A stretch of DNA of 64,000 bases from the NCBI RefSeq assembly GCF_020379485.1, contig NC_063442.1:10565509-10629508 (forward strand). Reading direction: 5' to 3'. This DNA is from Brassica napus (lineage: Eukaryota; Streptophyta; Magnoliopsida; Brassicales; Brassicaceae). The position numbers were made by a program, and so were the translations under genes. A model generated the notes under the pieces. That model was given only the letters and a program-made list of their open reading frames with translations, made no database searches and was not told where the DNA came from. Below, one piece after another: positions 62,189-64,000 of this stretch (positions within the stretch are counted from its first letter, which is position 1; every line of letters starts with the position of its first letter).

Positions 62189-64000
62189 TCAGTTCTTGGA
62201 GATTCGAAGCATCTTCAATGCTTCCTTTACCTTATACACTGGTAATACCTTGGTAAAGATGTCAGCAGGATTAAACTCTGTAGCTATCTTGGTAACCTTG
62301 ATCACGCCTTTGCTGATGTAGTCCCTTCCAAAATGATACTTGTTGGCTACATGCTTAGAGCGCTCGTGAAAAACTGCATTCTTCGATAATGCTATTGCAC
62401 TCTGAGAATCACAGAAGATCTCTACTGATTCTTGACCGAACCCAAGCTCCTCTGCAAAACCTTTAAGCCACAAGGCTTCTCGTATAGCCTCAGACAATGA
62501 GATATACTCTGCTTCAGTTGTACTCAACGCAACTACCTTCTGCAAAGATGATCGCCAGCTTATGGCATTTCCGCCTGCAGTGAAGATCATACCCGTAATT
62601 GACCTTCGATGATCAAGGTCTGCTGCAAAATCCGAATCACAGTACCCTTGAATCACAAAGTCTCCTTGATTCTTGTAGCTAAGCCTCATTTCCACTGATC
62701 CTTGTATATACCTCAAAATCCACTTGACAGCTTGCCAATGCTCCTTCATAGGTTTGCTCATAAACCTACTGACCAGCCCTATGGGATAGGCCAAGTCAGG
62801 ACGCGTTCCCACCATAGAGTACATCACACTTCCTACTGCACTCTGATAAGGAACGTCTCTCATGGCTTCAAGTTCTTCTTGATATTCAAGATCTGTAGGC
62901 GTCTTGAGCTTAAAATGAGATCCCATCGGAGTAGTAACAGGTTTGGACTGATCCATTCCGAAATTGCTTAGAACTCTCCTCAGATAACTCTCCTGAGACA
63001 CCCTAAGACTTCCATTCACTCTGTCTCTTTCTATCTCCATTCCTAGAATCTTTTTAGCATCTCCAAGATCCTTCATCTCAAATTCTTTCTTGAGCAATGT
63101 TTTCAACTCCTCCACCTGAGCTTTATCTTTCGATGCAATCAATATATCGTCTACATATAGCAGAAGATATACATATCCAGTCTTCTTCACTTCTTTGAAG
63201 TAAACACAAAAGTCATACTGACTCCTCTCATAGCCGCTCTTAATCATGAAGTCATCAAACCTCTTATTCCATTGACGCGGCGACTGCTTCAAACCATACA
63301 ACGATCTCTTAAGAAGACAAACTTTATTTGGATGATCCTTGTCAACGAACCCTTCAGGCTGTTCCATGAATATACGTTCATCAAGATACCCGTGAAGAAA
63401 GGCTGTCTTCACATCGAGTTGTTGAAGTTCCATATTAAAATGTACCACCGCAGACAGCACATATCGTATTGATACATGTTTAACCACAGGAGCGAATATC
63501 TCCTGATAGTCAATTCCCTCCTTTTGGGCGTAACCTTTTGCTACAAGTCTCCCTTTGTGTCTTGGAGCTTCAACACCAACAATCCCAGGCTTCCTCTTGA
63601 AAATCCATCTGCAACCAATAGCTTTCTGGTCTTTAGGTCTGTCTACTAGAATCCATGTACCGTTCTTCTTCAGTGAAGTCATTTCTTCTTCTGCTGCCTC
63701 AGTCCACTTATCGCTATCTGCATCATTCATAGCCTCTTCATAACTTGCTGGCTCTGTTCCTCCATCTTCCGACATCAGGCAGATCATGTATAGGAAACCC
63801 TCTTCATACTCAGACAATTCACACTCGTAGTCTTCTAATCTCACAGGTGGTCTCGAAGTTCTTTTAGGCCGGTCTCTGGCCAGCTGATAATCATCAGAAG
63901 CATCCTTATCTTGACTGGAATCTCCATTCTCGGGACCCTCTTCATTTACTGCTCCACCTTGATTATCATCTTCTGATGATTCAATCTGTTTAGTGAGATT
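62189..64000 (-). CDS. Ty1/copia polyprotein, reverse transcriptase and RNase H part (open at window edge)
   Basis: The frame is open from 64000 to the stop at 62189-62191, about 603 codons without a break, and its 5' part (protease, integrase) lies outside the window. Order: a Ser/Asp/Glu-rich linker, KWTEAAEEEMTSLKKNGTW (start of RVT_2), LVAKGYAQKEGIDYQEIFAP, QLDVKTAFLHGYLDE with a catalytic Asp, FMEQPEGF, the YVDD catalytic box in LLLYVDDILIAS, then RNase H blocks YCDSDFAADLDHRRSITG, STTEAEYISLSEA and the closing NPADIFTK. All catalytic motifs are intact, so the element is young and may be active. It copies its RNA into DNA in virus-like particles for integration. Confidence 0.95.
   Translation of the reverse strand, partial: NLTKQIESSEDDNQGGAVNEEGPENGDSSQDKDASDDYQLARDRPKRTSRPPVRLEDYECELSEYEEGFLYMICLMSEDGGTEPASYEEAMNDADSDKWTEAAEEEMTSLKKNGTWILVDRPKDQKAIGCRWIFKRKPGIVGVEAPRHKGRLVAKGYAQKEGIDYQEIFAPVVKHVSIRYVLSAVVHFNMELQQLDVKTAFLHGYLDERIFMEQPEGFVDKDHPNKVCLLKRSLYGLKQSPRQWNKRFDDFMIKSGYERSQYDFCVYFKEVKKTGYVYLLLYVDDILIASKDKAQVEELKTLLKKEFEMKDLGDAKKILGMEIERDRVNGSLRVSQESYLRRVLSNFGMDQSKPVTTPMGSHFKLKTPTDLEYQEELEAMRDVPYQSAVGSVMYSMVGTRPDLAYPIGLVSRFMSKPMKEHWQAVKWILRYIQGSVEMRLSYKNQGDFVIQGYCDSDFAADLDHRRSITGMIFTAGGNAISWRSSLQKVVALSTTEAEYISLSEAIREALWLKGFAEELGFGQESVEIFCDSQSAIALSKNAVFHERSKHVANKYHFGRDYISKGVIKVTKIATEFNPADIFTKVLPVYKVKEALKMLRISKN

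Overview
This window is nuclear DNA from a Brassicaceae plant, most likely Brassica, Raphanus or a close relative. It has plant GT-AG introns, very AT-rich intergenic DNA, dense transposable elements (TEs), and gene content I recognise from the Arabidopsis thaliana chromosome 1 segment around At1g60640 to At1g60770. Gene names come from remembered protein similarity, because no database search was possible. Layout from left to right: a P-class pentatricopeptide-repeat (PPR) gene (2220-4013), a pectin methylesterase/invertase inhibitor-like gene on the minus strand (4366-4887), then a dispersed tandem array of five apparently intact five-exon aldo-keto reductase genes (AKR13/ATB2 type) at 6914-8499, 9122-10824, 32278-33766, 35191-36948 and 45355-47107. 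A two-exon CYP71B-type cytochrome P450 (14403-16017) sits inside the array. After the array come a DUF3755 SANT-like gene (47848-50372, minus), a damaged cytochrome b5-like gene (52073-52437), an RZ-1-like RNA-binding fragment (minus), a small acidic Cys/His protein gene (53745-54382) and a WDR76/CMR1-like WD40 gene that carries a nonsense codon (55009-56653). The right edge holds a young Ty1/copia element whose pol frame runs off the window. Between the genes the DNA is a layered record of mobile elements. I could define by termini and target-site duplications (TSDs) two Mutator-like elements (MULEs) with 9-bp TSDs (20735-24982 and 25281-29825), three hAT-like elements (10852-12132, 30578-31489, 34019-34591), three Helitrons (12628-13662, 40247-44037, 57893-59000), a Harbinger-like MITE (57334-57618), a small GC-ended terminal-inverted-repeat (TIR) element (39225-39558), a truncated LINE tail with a 15-bp TSD (898-981) and copia LTR pieces. 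The most striking structure is at 20.34-30.28 kb. An element with TIR arms of about 0.5 kb received two related MULEs, one in each arm and in opposite orientation, giving a roughly 10-kb nested palindrome. The left MULE carries fragments of three unrelated host genes (a RanBP2-type zinc-finger protein, beta-tubulin with its intron, and an MS5/SDI1-like TPR protein). The right MULE carries a MURA amino-terminal piece and degenerate acidic coiled-coil TE coding sequence. Both are filled with a recurring TTATAAA-centred motif. Other notable observations are a GC-AG fourth intron shared by four of the five reductase paralogues, a partial segmental duplication (38.03-39.95 kb) of the last reductase plus the 3' half of the DUF3755 gene, and a perfect 39-bp-arm palindrome in a DUF3755 intron.
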